DNA of 64,000 nt from Chrysogorgia sp. JL179-B06 (GCA_035772405.1 JAYKKM010000439.1:7855501-7919500), one strand, 5' to 3'. Numbered from the stretch's first letter, positions 11,580-22,272 are shown. The notes: generated from the letters alone by a model not told the origin. Numbers and translations: made by a program.

Positions 11580-12206
11580 GCGGAAGAGCGAAAGCATCAT
11601 CAAATAATGTTGCAGGACGCGCCGAGTGTCCAAAAATTATTTCAAACAATGTTAGTAGACCTATCGCGTTTATCCGGTAGAAGGAGAATGAGAACTAACG
11701 GTCAAAATACGCCAATTGCACTGCTAGGCAGAGATTCGCAGCACGTCAATTTATTTTATTCCGTCTTCGACCGCCAAGTTTTCTAATATATTTCAAAAGT
11801 GAGAGAGTGTATATCATGGCAACCAACGAACAAGACCTTGCTGCTTCCATATCAAGAGCGGAGGGCAGGAGCTGTGAGTCGCAGAATCCCATCACATGCA
11901 CCAACAGCCACGAGATGAAGGGTTAACTTATATTGTGTTACTGGTTGTAGCGTTCAACGTTACACTGTTATTTTCACAAAAAAACGTGATGCGCACACAG
12001 AAATAAGTTCATATCAATCACATTCTCTGCGTATAATATTTCAATATCGCTAGGTTTTTTGCGCAAAAATTCGTGTTTCAAAAATATATAGTTTTACTTT
12101 GAGGCAATGAGTCAGTTCTCTGGCTCAAAAGCGCTCTCAGCAGTCCCAGGAATCCAAAATATTCCAAGGGAGCAGGTCACCCCCCCCCCCCCTAGATGGA
12201 CGCACA
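11580..12206. other. Remainder of the foldback left arm and spacer
   Basis: The first 90 bp are the inner left arm of the foldback element. The rest holds no recognisable gene; one 42-residue frame from an ATG at 11,816 has no recognisable motif. A run of cytosines lies just before 12,195. Confidence 0.5.
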
Positions 12207-12956
12207 TAAATTATTTCCCCCTCGTTGCCAGCTAAAGCTGGATTTCCACTTGCAGCTTTTTGCGCTGGTCAATTTCCTCTCACAAAGTTCGCGGTAAAAT
12301 TTAAAAATGGCAGCCACGTTGAACCGAAGACGTCTCTTGATTCTTCTGCTATAGCGACGGAGAATTACGCGAAGGAAAGTACGTGAAATATTTACAAGCA
12401 AAAAGTTAAAGCGAGAATACCACGATGATATCTCGGGGTTTCGTTTGGATGCGATGTTGGGAGCGAATTAGCAATTGTGTCGTTAATATTTACTCCAATG
12501 TTTTGGTTACATAATGAATCAACCAGAACTAAACTCTCTTCCAGACACTGATTTTCTACATTCTGTTCATCACCACCATTGATATTTCCAACAGTGTATA
12601 TACTGTTTACCTTAAGCGATTTGATTGGTCTATTCTGCTTCACGCGTTTCTTTCGCGCGAAGCAAAAATTCGAAAGTTGAAAAAGGTTTCAACATAGAAA
12701 CGAACCACATAGAAACATCATCGTGGTATTCAACCTTTCATTTTCTGCTTGTAAATATTTCACCGACCCAGAACCTTTTTGTACTTGTTTTTATGTTTCC
12801 TTTTCTTAATTCTTCGTCGCAAAAAGATGTCTTCGGTTCAACGTGACTGCCATTTTTAAAATTTCATGCGAACTTTGTAAGAGGAAATTGACCAGCAGAA
12901 AAAATTTCGCTGAAATTTTTTACTCGAAAAAAGTTGCAACGAGGGGAAATAATTTA
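12207..12956. repeat. Palindromic element nested in the foldback spacer
   Basis: TAAATTATTTCCCC at 12,207 is matched by its reverse complement ending at 12,956. Inverted similarity continues for about 230 bp per side, for example GGTCAATTTCCTCTCACAAA on the left against TTTGTAAGAGGAAATTGACC on the right, and the paired GTTGAACCGAAGACGTC / GATGTCTTCGGTTCAACGT. It could be an independent MITE or the inner part of the foldback arms; divergence between the sides is high. Confidence 0.6.
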
Positions 12957-13164
12957 ATAGATAGGTCTACTAACACTGACTGTTTGAAATAATTTTTGGA
13001 CACTCATCGCGTCTGTAACATTATTTGATGACGCTTTCGCTCTTCCGCTTTTATTTGATATAATCATTTGCGCTATAGTTCCCTATTGTTTGACATAATG
13101 ACTATCACGGTAGATACTTTATTTGAAAACATGCTAAGCGACATGCTATAAGCGAAAAACATGC

Positions 13165-13231
13165 TAAGCTCTGGTTTACGAGCGTCTCACCGGCAATCCG
13201 AAGGTTACAGGTTCGATTCCTGTCCGGGACT
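13165..13231 (+). tRNA. tRNA-derived sequence (pseudogene or SINE head)
   Basis: From 13,168 there is a D-arm GCTC/GAGC with GGTTTA loop, then a T-arm ACAGG-TTCGATT-CCTGT containing the pol III B box GGTTCGATTCC. The anticodon arm is imperfect (TCTCA against TCCGA) and the loop lacks U33. The 3' acceptor strand CCGGGAC has no matching 5' strand, so this is not a functional tRNA. It lies in the right arm of the foldback element and is not seen in the left arm. Confidence 0.5.
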
Positions 13232-13679
13232 CAGAATCATTTTTCTGAGGATACGAGCTTGACGATCGTCCATGTATCGTCCAAAAATGAAATCGTATGA
13301 AACATCTCAAATAATTTTTGGACACGCGGCACACAATTGCATTATATAAAACCATGAAGTTAGCGGGATCATGGTTTCATATAACGATATTGTGGCGTTG
13401 ATATTATATCAAACCATGATTTATTACACGCATCATGATTTGATATAATGAACTTGTTGGTTTTGCATTATATCAAACCACGAGTACATGTAGACTTGTA
13501 TTTCATATGGTATGATGTAAAGTAGCTTTTCTGACAACATTATTTCAAATAATGAATCAAACGTTTGTGCATTATTTGTAAATACTGACATTTAAAGTCA
13601 TGTAATATCATATAATTTACGCAAAATATTTTTCGGACATGCACAAGGCGTTCCATATGTATATACCTTTCAATGATAG

Positions 13680-14965
13680 GCTTATTCCCTTATTCGCCAT
13701 ACTCTCCTATTCTTCACACTTCTGTATAGTGTGCATGTATGCTTATTCCCTTATTCCCCTATTCTTCGTACTGCGGTATAGTGTGCATGTATGCTTATTC
13801 CCTTATTCCCCTATTCTTCATACTGCTGTATAGTGTGCATGTACATGTATGCTTATTCCCTTATTCCCCTATTCTCCATACTGCTGCAATAGTGTGCATG
13901 TATGCTTATTCCCTTATTCTTCATACTGCTGTTAGACAGTGTGCATATATGCGTATTCCCTTATTCCCCTATTCTTCATACTGCTGCAATAGTGTGCATG
14001 TATGCTTATTCCCTTATTCCCCTATTCTCCATACTGCTGCAATAGTGTGCATGTATGCTTATTCCCTTATTCCGCCTATTCTTCATACTGCTGTATAGTG
14101 TGCATGTATGCTTATTCCCTTATTCCCTTATTCTTCATACTGCTGTATAGTGTGCATGTATGCTTTATTCCCTTATTCCCCTATTCTTCATACTGCTGTA
14201 TAGTGTGCATGTATGCTTATTCCCTTATTCCCTTATTCTTCATACTGCTGTATAGTGTGCATGTATGCTTATTCCCTTATTCCCCTATTCTTCATACTGC
14301 TGCAATAGTGTGCATGTATGCTTATTCCCTTATTCCCCTATTCTTCATACTGCTGTATAGTGTGCATATATGCTTATTCCCTTATTCCCTTATTCTTCAT
14401 ACTGCTGTATAGCGTGCATGTATGCTTATGCCCTTATTCCCCTATTCTTCATACTGCTGTATAGCGTGTATGTATATGCTTATTCCCTTATTCTCCTATT
14501 CTTTCATACTGCTGTATAGCGTGTATATGTATGCTTATTCCCTTATTCTTCGTACTGCTGTATAGTGTGCATATATGCTTATTCCCCTTATTCCCCTATT
14601 CTTCGTACTGCTGTATAGTGTGCATATATGCTTATTCCCTTATTCCCCTATTCTTCATACTGCTGTATAGCGTGTATGTATGCTTATTCCCTTATTCCCC
14701 TATTCTTCGTACTGCTGTATAGTGTACATATATGCTTATTCCCCTATTCTTCGTACTGCTGTATAGTGCGCATATATGCTTATACCCTTATTCTTCATAC
14801 TGCTGTATAGCGTGCATGTATGCTTATTCCCTTATTCCCCTATTCTTCATACTGCTATATATAGTGCATGTGCATGTATATACCTTTTAATTATGCTTAT
14901 TCCCTTATTCCCCTATTCTTCATACTGTTATATATAGTGTGCATGTATACCTTTCGATTATGCAT
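13680..14965. repeat. Right-arm minisatellite, inverted copy of the left array
   Basis: The same 44-53 bp unit as at 8,436-9,400 but on the opposite strand (ATGCTTATTCCCTTATTCCC, then CTTCATACTGCTGTATAGTG). It has more units than the left arm, so the arms have diverged in copy number. Units ending in TATATAGTG occur near the outer edge in both arms. Confidence 0.9.
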
Positions 14966-15157
14966 GCTTATCACCGTTGGATTATCATCTTACAGTTCGT
15001 GAATAAGTTTGATTTTTAGTGGTTATATCTTGAAACTTTTGTAGTCAAAAGACAAAAGTGTCAGGTAAATGTGCCAACAAACCAACAATATATTCCCTTA
15101 TTACGTGGGAATAAGAAAAATTATCGAAAGTAGTCGTCTTATTTTGGGCATGGTATA

Positions 15158-15166
15158 CTTATCCTC
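15158..15166. repeat. 9-bp target-site duplication, right
   Basis: CTTATCCTC, identical to 8,310-8,318, directly abuts the end of the foldback element. Confidence 0.8.
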
Positions 15167-16653
15167 TTTAAAAGACCAAGTTGCCAATAAATTTTTTTAA
15201 TTAGGCGCGTTGAGTGACGCCAAGGTATTTGTAGTGTTCCACTCTCTTGATCTCTCGACCATCAAGAGTAATTTTCACTTCTGTGTTTTGCCTGCATAGT
15301 CTTTGGGGAGTCCCAAATACTATAAACTCGGTCTTCTTTGGATGGATGAATACTTTGTTATTCGAAGCCCATTGGGCTACTTTATTCATCTCTAAATTAA
15401 GAATTGACCCTAAGTTAGCTAAATCTGTGGCAGCAGTAAAAATTACCGTGTCATCTGCATAGGACAAAATATCTGCAACATTTATACTGCAAGGAAGATC
15501 ATTCGTGTAGAGTATGAATAAAAGGGGGCCAATTATCGAACCCAGTGGGACCCGGACAGAACAGGCTGAAATTCTGACAGTGAACCATTATAAGAGACAG
15601 CTTGGTACCGATTATGAAGATAGTTATATCCATTTCAGCTCGTCGTCACAGATTCCAAAGGAGGGTAATTTTTCCAAAAGTTTCTGATGATCTATTGTAT
15701 CAAATGCCTTTCTAAAGTCTAAGAACACGGCACCGGTCAAAAGACCGCCATCCATATTTCTGCGTATTCTATCGGTCAGGTATGTAACAGCTGCTTCGGT
15801 TGAGTGGTGATGTCGAAATGCAAACTGGTAAGGCGAGAAGAGATCATTTTCTTCCATGTGCTCTTTAAGCTGAATCTGAACGGCTCTTTCCAAAATCTTT
15901 GATACAATTGGGAGAACAGATATCGGGCGATAATCATTTCCATATCATTTTGAGCTCCATCCTTGAATATTGGGATGACCTTGGCAAGTTTCCATTCCTC
16001 AGGCACAGACTGGGTTTGGAGGGATAGGTTCACAATGAACATCAAAGGATGACAGATTTGATGAGCAGCTTCCTTAAGTAATTTTGTTGGAACACCGTCA
16101 AGGCCGGTGCTTTTATTAGGTTTCAAGGAAGTCAATTGCCTGCGTATAAAGCTATAATCTACAGGCTTTAGATGGAATATCTTGTCGGTAATAGGAGGAG
16201 TTCGAACCTGTTGAGATTGAGCCAATTGAGTTAGATAGGTTGCTGATGTGGAAATACGTTCAGCTACTGATGCATGAAAAAAGGAACAAAACGCATTTGC
16301 GATGTTGCGTTTATTTACCAATATCTCATCGCCGTACTTAATCGGGCTGTTTTGATTTTTGGGTGTTTTTGAATTGTTCGGGAGGACTTTCTTGATGGTT
16401 TTCCAAAAGTAACGTGGATTGTTTGTATTTTCCTCTATGAGATTTTGGCTGTAACTAGCTTTTGAATAACGGATTTTGGATGTCACTTGATTTCTCAATG
16501 ACCGATATGTTGACCAGTCAAGCTCTGCGCCAGATGCTCTTGCTTTACGCAAGAAGTAATCCCTGTCCTTGATCAGTTTTTTAATTTCAGCCGTTAACCA
16601 TGGACAATCTAACCTCGCACTTTTTTTTCCATCACAGGGGCATGTTTATCGCA
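15167..16653 (-). pseudogene. LINE reverse transcriptase, fingers and palm
   Basis: Reading from 16,653 downward, the linker region (CPWLTAEIKKLIKDRDYF) is followed by the fingers (NPRYFWKTIKKVLP, SLKPNKSTGLDGVPTKLL, PEEWKLAKVIPIFKDG), then in another frame the palm with AVFLDFRKAFDTIDH (motif A) and, in a third, SYADDTVIF (catalytic YADD) and HYKYLGV. The frame breaks at about 15,920 and 15,470-15,620 and again after YLGV. Domain order matches CR1-type ORF2. The upstream part continues beyond the MITE at 17,418. Confidence 0.75.
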
Positions 16654-16662
16654 GATACTTAA

Positions 16663-17417
16663 AGTGCCTATGAAACGAAAATTAAGTTTGTTTTATTTGA
16701 AAGAACTTTTAAAATAATGAAGAATAGTAATTTACAGTTCTTTCATATTTCACTTGGTTCTTGAAATATTTAGAATTATGTGATATTCAAATCAGATAAC
16801 CTATGACGTCAGGGTTTGCAATACATTTTAATAATCTTTAAGATTATTAAACGAAATCACTTGAAACTTTGCATGTGGATACAGACAACTAAACTGGAGA
16901 ACATCGTTCTAGTTTTATGGTCGCCATGGTAGCAAATTAGTTTTCAAACATCTTGATTTCTAAAATAAAATTATTTGTTTTCTCTTCCGTCCCAAACATT
17001 TGCGGGTTGGTACTGGTTTAGCAGATTTTCACGGACTTAACTGAAGTTTAACTTTGGTGCAACACACAGCTATGTCAGAAAACAAAGATTTTTGACAAAG
17101 AGACTTAGAGGTCTGGGAACTATATTATTACTATTGCAATATTGAAACTTGAACGATGTTCTTCAGTTTAGTGGTTTGTATCCACATGCAAAGTTTCAAG
17201 TGATTTCGTTTAATAATCTTAAAGATATACACGATTTTCCAATATGTTAAAATGTATTGCAAACCCTTTGACGTCATAGGTTATCTCATTTGAATATCAC
17301 ATAAGTCTAAATATCTCAAGAACGAAGTGAAATATGAAAGAGCTGTAAATTAATATTATTCATTATTTTAAAAGTTCTTTCAAATAAAACAAACTTAATT
17401 TTCGTTTCATAGGCACT
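16663..17417. mobile_element. Palindromic TTAA-type MITE, 755 bp
   Basis: The element starts AGTGCCTATGAAACG and ends with the exact reverse complement; the two halves remain similar for about 270 bp each. TTAA flanks both ends (16,659-16,662 and 17,418-17,421), the target duplication of piggyBac-type elements. Joining the flanks at one TTAA restores the LINE frame (Ile-Phe-Leu-Ser-Ile-Cys-Asp-Lys-His-Ala-Pro), which proves the insertion. It contains no coding sequence. Confidence 0.8.
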
Positions 17418-17421
17418 TTAA

Positions 17422-17560
17422 GAAAATCTCTTTGAATTTCTCCCAGGATTCGTTAACATCAGACCCAAAGGCAGTTACCTCATCCCACCCAGTGCCCAGA
17501 TCGCGTATTTGTATTTGTAGTCTCTGTCGATAAGATTTTGGACGTTATCTCGGCCAATAT
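17422..17560 (-). pseudogene. LINE ORF2 remnant upstream of the MITE
   Basis: The minus strand encodes GWDEVTAFGSDVNESWEKFKE, shown here in two parts (GWDEVTAFGS and DVNESWEKFKE), the linker after the endonuclease in CR1-like elements. It continues across the MITE into CDKHAP. Similarity fades near 17,560, so the endonuclease itself is missing. Confidence 0.6.
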
Positions 17561-17801
17561 TTACTCGATTTCAATTCTGAAAACAGATTTGCAATTAGCG
17601 AGTCCAAATACATAACGCACATGCTCATAATATTACGCAAACGTGTATAACCTTCGTAAAAACCCATTTATGTAGTTGGTGAGATCCCACTCTCCAATGG
17701 CCTCCTTCGTCCAAAATCCGAATATTGTCCGATTCAAACACTTCATCACCCAAAACGACTTTTTACTTCCTTATAAGGAGTTGGTGCTACCATGCTCCGC
17801 T

Positions 17802-17992
<191 letters not shown>

Positions 17993-18032
17993 AACAATCT
18001 GAATGAGTCTGAATGATATATATATATATAAT

Positions 18033-18084
18033 TCAATCTACAGACACGTGTTTCGCTGTACAACAGCTCATCAGTGTAGCTTGG
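18033..18084 (-). ncRNA. Type I hammerhead ribozyme motif 2
   Basis: Identical to motif 1 across the core, stem II and the GTC cleavage site. It begins the longer repeat unit that runs to 18,270. A short (AT)n tract separates the two copies. Confidence 0.8.
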
Positions 18085-18267
18085 AACAATCTGAATGAGT
18101 CTGACTCGGTAATTATACACTTGCGATCGTCATTGACAACCGCTTGTGGGACAACACCGGCAATCAGAACATCCAGAAAGCGTGAAGTGCGCATGGGGCC
18201 AGAGTGCTCAAACTGCCACAAGGGTAGTGAGCGTTGCATTATCGCTAAAGGACACCCACGTTTACTT

Positions 18268-18322
<55 letters not shown>
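18033..18322 (-). repeat. Diverged hammerhead repeat unit plus (AT)n
   Basis: This unit aligns with the tandem units at 22,490-23,537 over its length (shared phrases: CTCATCAGTGTAGCTTGG, GACAACCGCTTGTGG, GGCCAGAGTGCTCAAACT, CACAAGGGTAGTG, GCATTATCGCTAAAGGACACC). It carries many substitutions and ends in an (AT)n tract at 18,271-18,322. It lies on the left of the Penelope palindrome; the tandem array lies on the right. Confidence 0.75.
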
Positions 18323-18404
18323 TAATATAATTTAAAATAGTTAAGATTAGTTTGTCACGGACTATAGTTAAAAAAACGTACATACAACGTTTTTATAAAA
18401 CTTT

Positions 18405-18450
18405 ATTAAGACGTTTCGACCGAACAACTACGGTCTTCGTCGGTTAAAAA
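18405..18450 (-). ncRNA. Degenerate hammerhead motif at the Penelope 3' end (left copy)
   Basis: On the minus strand: CCGACGA (a U4-to-C change from CTGANGA), stem II GACCG/CGGTC around an 8-nt loop, GAAA, a one-base-pair helix III and a GTC. Helix III of one base pair is common in Penelope-type hammerheads, but the U4 change should weaken or abolish cleavage. The same motif is at 22,226-22,272. Confidence 0.5.
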
Positions 18451-18508
18451 TATATTGAAAGTCAAAACAGACTTAAATAGATCCAAGTTATGCTAATATA
18501 ATACAGTG

Positions 18509-20327
18509 TTAAAAAAGGGACTTATAAACATCGGGAATTTCTATATGGTCATTATGAGCATTAGCATCCTTAACAGAATACCACGCTTCAAGAAACAAGC
18601 GTTGATGGTAATTGTCCGACTTATTCATGATGGCAATGTTATTGAAATCTGGACAATGATCCTTTTGTTCTACATGTTGAGCTATTTTTGAATATTTGTC
18701 AAGGTTCTTGACAGTTCTTTTGTGTTCGTTTATCCTAGTCTTCAAAGCTCTGCCGGTCTGTCCGTAATAAGTGAAGTCGCATTGAGAACAATCGATCTTA
18801 TAAATTACACCTTTTGTTTGTTCAGTCTTTTGTTTATCCTTTGGTTTTGGAAATTGTTGGTGAAGTGTATAGACGGGTTTGTAGCTGACTTTCACATTTT
18901 CTCTTCTGAGCGTTCTTGCTATCTTTTCAGAGATGCCTTTGATGAATGGTAGGACGACAAACGATGACCGTTCGTTGGAAGTAATATTGTTATCATTTGG
19001 GTTATGGGCATGTTCATTGGAATTGTTTGAAACAGCGTTAGATTTTCTTTTCGAGTCACATCTTTTGATAAATTGCAGTGGGTACCCATTATCTCTTAAT
19101 ACTTTAATGACGTGTTTTCTCTCCTTATACGTTTGCCGGCATTTGAAGAGGGTATTCGTTCTGCTCTATCAAGGAGAGTATTGACGACGGATTGTTTATG
19201 TTGTATAGGGTGGTGTGATTCATAATCTAAATATCTGTCAGTGTGGGTTGCCTTTCTGTATACATCTACTTGTATGCGACCTTTTATTCGCGTTGTCATG
19301 GTGTCGAGAAACGCGATACTATTTTGATGCTCTATTTCTATGGTAAATTGTATATTAGGGTCTATAGAATTTAAATGTGTAAGAAATTCGTCAACATGCT
19401 GTTTTTTTAAACACGAGTGGCTATCGTCGACATATCTATACCACCAACGAGGAGGATGTGGAGCAGTGGACATAGCAATTTCTTCAATATGTTCCATTAC
19501 GATATTAGCGACGGTGGCGCTAATGGGAGAACCCATTGCACAGCCAGAGATCTGTTGAAAGTATTGGTCGTTGTTTGTAAAATAACTATTTCGAAGTACA
19601 AACTCTAGTAATCTAATAATGTTTGAGGCAGAAACGTCGGTCCTACACGATAATTGTTCATCATCCAGAAGTCTGCGTTCGGTCACTAGTAACGCAAGTT
19701 CGATGGGAATTGAAGTAAACAAGGAAATCACGTCAAAAGATACCATAACTTCGTCTTCTAGAATCTGGTGGTTTTTTATTTGTTGAGCAAAGGCGACGCT
19801 GTTTTTGACTGAATATGTTTCATTAATTAAGGGCGATAAAACTGTAACCAAGTATTTTGATAGATTATAGGTTGGAAACCCAATAGAGCTGGTTATGGGT
19901 CGTAGAGGTATGTTGGTTTTATGGATTTTTGGTAAGCCATAAAATCTTGCAGGAACACCGTCCGTGCTGTGAAGATGGAAGTAGAGTTTGTCATCCATTT
20001 GTTTCTTGTATATAGGATCGTGTTGTGAAGGCAGTGTTTTTACTTCTTGAAGCAGCTTGTTAAGGTCCTTTTCTACTTTAGATGTCGGGTTTCTACGTTT
20101 GTCAGTTATCTTTAAGTAAGTTTCTTTGTCGTTTAGTAAGTGATCGATCTTCGTTTTGTAGTCAATAGAATTCATGACAACAAGAGCCTTACCTTTGTCT
20201 GCGGAGATGATCGTAATGTTCTGATCTTTCTTTAGATTATTTAAGGCCACTTTTTGTTTACTGGAAATGTTGGACGTAGTTGGATGTGTACTGTATTTCA
20301 AAACGTTAACCACAGACGCGCGAATGG
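18509..20327 (-). pseudogene. Penelope RT/GIY-YIG protein, frameshifted copy
   Basis: From the truncated 5' end at about 20,327 the frame runs through YGLPKIHK, the motif A block MVSFDVISLFTSIP, CAMGSPISATVAN and the catalytic RYVDDSH, then breaks near 19,130 by a 2-bp insertion after NAGKR. A downstream frame (18,895-18,509) encodes the GIY-YIG endonuclease with GVIYKIDCSQCDFTYYGQTG. The corresponding right-hand copy is open throughout, so this is the younger copy's damaged twin. The first part of the N-terminal domain is missing in both. Confidence 0.85.
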
Positions 20328-20349
20328 ATGCTTTGGTGTTTTCGGGAAG

Positions 20350-22167
20350 GCATCCATTCGCGCGTCTGTGGTTAACGTTTTGAAATACAGTACACATCCA
20401 ACTACGTCCAACATTTCCAGTAAACAAAAAGTGGCCTTAAATAATCTAAAGAAAGATCAGAACATTACGATCATCTCCGCAGACAAAGGTAAGGCTCTTG
20501 TTGTCATGAATTCTATTGACTACAAAACGAAGATCGATCACTTACTAAACGACAAAGAAACTTACTTAAAGATAACTGACAAACGTAGAAACCCGACATC
20601 TAAAGTAGAAAAGGACCTTAACAAGCTGCTTCAAGAAGTAAAAACACTGCCTTCACAACACGATCCTAACAAGAAACAAATGGATGACAAACTCTACTTC
20701 CATCTTCACAGCACGGACGGTGTTCCTGCAAGATTTTATGGCTTACCAAAAATCCATAAAACCAACATACCTCTACGACCCATAACCAGCTCTATTGGGT
20801 TTCCAACCTATAATCTATCAAAATACTTGGTTACAGTTTTATCGTCCTTAATTAATGAAACATATTCAGTCAAAAACAGCGTCGCCTTTGCTCAACAAAT
20901 CAAAAACCACCAGATTCTAGAAGACGAAGTTATGGTATCTTTTGACGTGATTTCCTTGTTTACTTCAATTCCCATCGAACTTGCGTTACTAGTGACCGAA
21001 CGCAGACTTCTGGATGATGAACAATTATCGTGTAGGACCGACGTTTCTGCCTCAAACATTATTAGATTACTAGAGTTTGTACTTCGAAATAGTTATTTTA
21101 CAAACAACGACCAATACTTTCAACAGATCTCTGGCTGTGCAATGGGTTCTCCCATTAGCGCCACCGTCGCTAATATCGTAATGGAACATATTGAAGAAAT
21201 TGCTATGTCCACTGCTCCACATCCTCCTCGTTGGTGGTATAGATATGTCGACGATAGCCACTCGTGTTTAAAAAAACAGCATGTTGACGAATTTCTTACA
21301 CATTTAAATTCTATAGACCCTAATATACAATTTACCATAGAAATAGAGCATCAAAATAGTATCGCGTTTCTCGACACCATGACAACGCGAATAAAAGGTC
21401 GCATACAAGTAGATGTATACAGAAAGGCAACCCACACTGACAGATATTTAGATTATGAATCACACCACCCTATACAACATAAACAATCCGTCGTCAATAC
21501 TCTCCTTGATAGAGCAGAACGAATACCCTCTTCAAATGCCGGCAAACGTAAGGAGAGAAAACACGTCATTAAAGTATTAAGAGATAATGGGTACCCACTG
21601 CAATTTATCAAAAGATGTGACTCGAAAAGAAAATCTAACGCTGTTTCAAACAATTCCAATGAACATGCCCATAACCCAAATGATAACAATATTACTTCCA
21701 ACGAACGGTCATCGTTTGTCGTCCTACCATTCATCAAAGGCATCTCTGAAAAGATAGCAAGAACGCTCAGAAGAGAAAATGTGAAAGTCAGCTACAAACC
21801 CGTCTATACACTTCACCAACAATTTCCAAAACCAAAGGATAAACAAAAGACTGAACAAACAAAAGGTGTAATTTATAAGATCGATTGTTCTCAATGCGAC
21901 TTCACTTATTACGGACAGACCGGCAGAGCTTTGAAGACTAGGATAAACGAACACAAAAGAACTGTCAAGAACCTTGACAAATATTCAAAAATAGCTCAAC
22001 ATGTAGAACAAAAGGATCATTGTCCAGATTTCAATAACATTGCCATCATGAATAAGTCGGACAATTACCATCAACGCTTGTTTCTTGAAGCGTGGTATTC
22101 TGTTAAGGATGCTAATGCTCATAATGACCATATAGAAATTCCCGATGTTTATAAGTCCCTTTTTTAA
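20350..22167 (+). CDS. Penelope reverse transcriptase with GIY-YIG endonuclease, 5'-truncated
   Basis: An uninterrupted 605-residue frame. Order from the left edge: a basic N-terminal part with NITIISADKGKALVVMNS; the thumb-finger region with YGLPKIHK at about residue 130; motif A with FDVISLFTSIP; motif B with GCAMGSPISATVAN; motif C RYVDDSH; a linker rich in Asn and Ser; and GIY-YIG from about residue 505 (GVIYKIDCSQCDF, TYYGQTGRALKTRINEHKR) with the cysteine pair typical of Penelope. It ends IPDVYKSLF. The usual start is lost: reading upstream enters the other arm of the palindrome. The RT primes on DNA nicked by the GIY-YIG domain. Whether this copy is expressed is unknown, as no promoter remains attached. 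Confidence 0.9.
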   Translation, partial: ASIRASVVNVLKYSTHPTTSNISSKQKVALNNLKKDQNITIISADKGKALVVMNSIDYKTKIDHLLNDKETYLKITDKRRNPTSKVEKDLNKLLQEVKTLPSQHDPNKKQMDDKLYFHLHSTDGVPARFYGLPKIHKTNIPLRPITSSIGFPTYNLSKYLVTVLSSLINETYSVKNSVAFAQQIKNHQILEDEVMVSFDVISLFTSIPIELALLVTERRLLDDEQLSCRTDVSASNIIRLLEFVLRNSYFTNNDQYFQQISGCAMGSPISATVANIVMEHIEEIAMSTAPHPPRWWYRYVDDSHSCLKKQHVDEFLTHLNSIDPNIQFTIEIEHQNSIAFLDTMTTRIKGRIQVDVYRKATHTDRYLDYESHHPIQHKQSVVNTLLDRAERIPSSNAGKRKERKHVIKVLRDNGYPLQFIKRCDSKRKSNAVSNNSNEHAHNPNDNNITSNERSSFVVLPFIKGISEKIARTLRRENVKVSYKPVYTLHQQFPKPKDKQKTEQTKGVIYKIDCSQCDFTYYGQTGRALKTRINEHKRTVKNLDKYSKIAQHVEQKDHCPDFNNIAIMNKSDNYHQRLFLEAWYSVKDANAHNDHIEIPDVYKSLF

Positions 22168-22225
22168 CACTGTATTATATTAGCATAACTTGGATCTATT
22201 TAAGTCTGTTTTGACTTTCAATATA

Positions 22226-22272
22226 TTTTTAACCGACGAAGACCGTAGTTGTTCGGTCGAAACGTCTTAATA
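22226..22272 (+). ncRNA. Degenerate hammerhead motif at the Penelope 3' end (right copy)
   Basis: Exact counterpart of 18,405-18,450, on the plus strand: CCGACGA, stem II GACCG/CGGTC, GAAA and GTC. It lies about 60 bp downstream of the protein stop, in the terminal region that Penelope elements duplicate as pseudo-LTRs. Confidence 0.5.

Larger units (their letters stand above)
8319..15157. mobile_element. Foldback element with minisatellite-filled inverted arms, 6.84 kb
   Basis: The two ends are inverted copies of each other: GCCTAAAATAAGACG near 8,326 and CGTCTTATTTTGGGC ending near 15,149. The similarity continues inward for about 1.4 kb per arm, including a 44-53 bp minisatellite and a block of repeated TTTGATATAATG motifs. 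A 9-bp target duplication flanks it. Long repetitive inverted arms and a 9-bp duplication fit Foldback/MULE-type elements. No transposase is visible, so it is non-autonomous. The left arm is interrupted by a BEL/Pao fragment (about 9,745-11,579), after which arm sequence resumes at AAGCGGAAGAGCGAAAGC and matches 12,957-13,062 on the right. Confidence 0.8.
7620..17560 (-). mobile_element. Decayed CR1-like LINE, interrupted by two nested elements
   Basis: Three separated minus-strand segments (17,560-17,418; 16,662-15,158; 8,318-7,620) together make one non-LTR retrotransposon. Homology runs in order: end of the endonuclease/linker region, RT palm and thumb, and the RT C-terminal domain. Removing the two inserts with one copy of each target duplication restores local continuity at both junctions. 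The 3' end (about 7,620-7,640) finishes in a short ATGAA-type microsatellite, as expected for CR1-like elements. Several frameshifts and a deletion of about 45 bp near 15,185 show it is old. Confidence 0.7.
18323..20331 (-). mobile_element. Penelope-like element, inverted left copy
   Basis: This 2.0-kb arm is the near-identical reverse complement of 20,350-22,347, the two being joined at their 5'-truncated ends by an 18-bp spacer (20,332-20,349). It ends outward in a short terminal region containing GTTTTTATAAAACTTTATTAAGACG and a hammerhead-like remnant, then the (AT)n tract. Relative to the right copy it has a 2-bp insertion that shifts the frame, a 3-bp difference and scattered substitutions. 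Confidence 0.85.

Noticed and set aside
11816..11944. 42-residue frame with ATG in the foldback spacer
   Set aside because: No recognisable motif or conservation, and it is in the middle of nested repeats.
8436..14965. Open frames translating as repeated MLIPLFPYSS-type segments
   Set aside because: Products of the foldback minisatellite; they appear in mirror image in both arms and lack any other coding feature.
20254..20349. The N-terminal extension of the long Penelope frame reaching back to an ATG at 20,254
   Set aside because: This part is antisense to the opposite palindrome arm; the element's own coding sequence starts at the centre.
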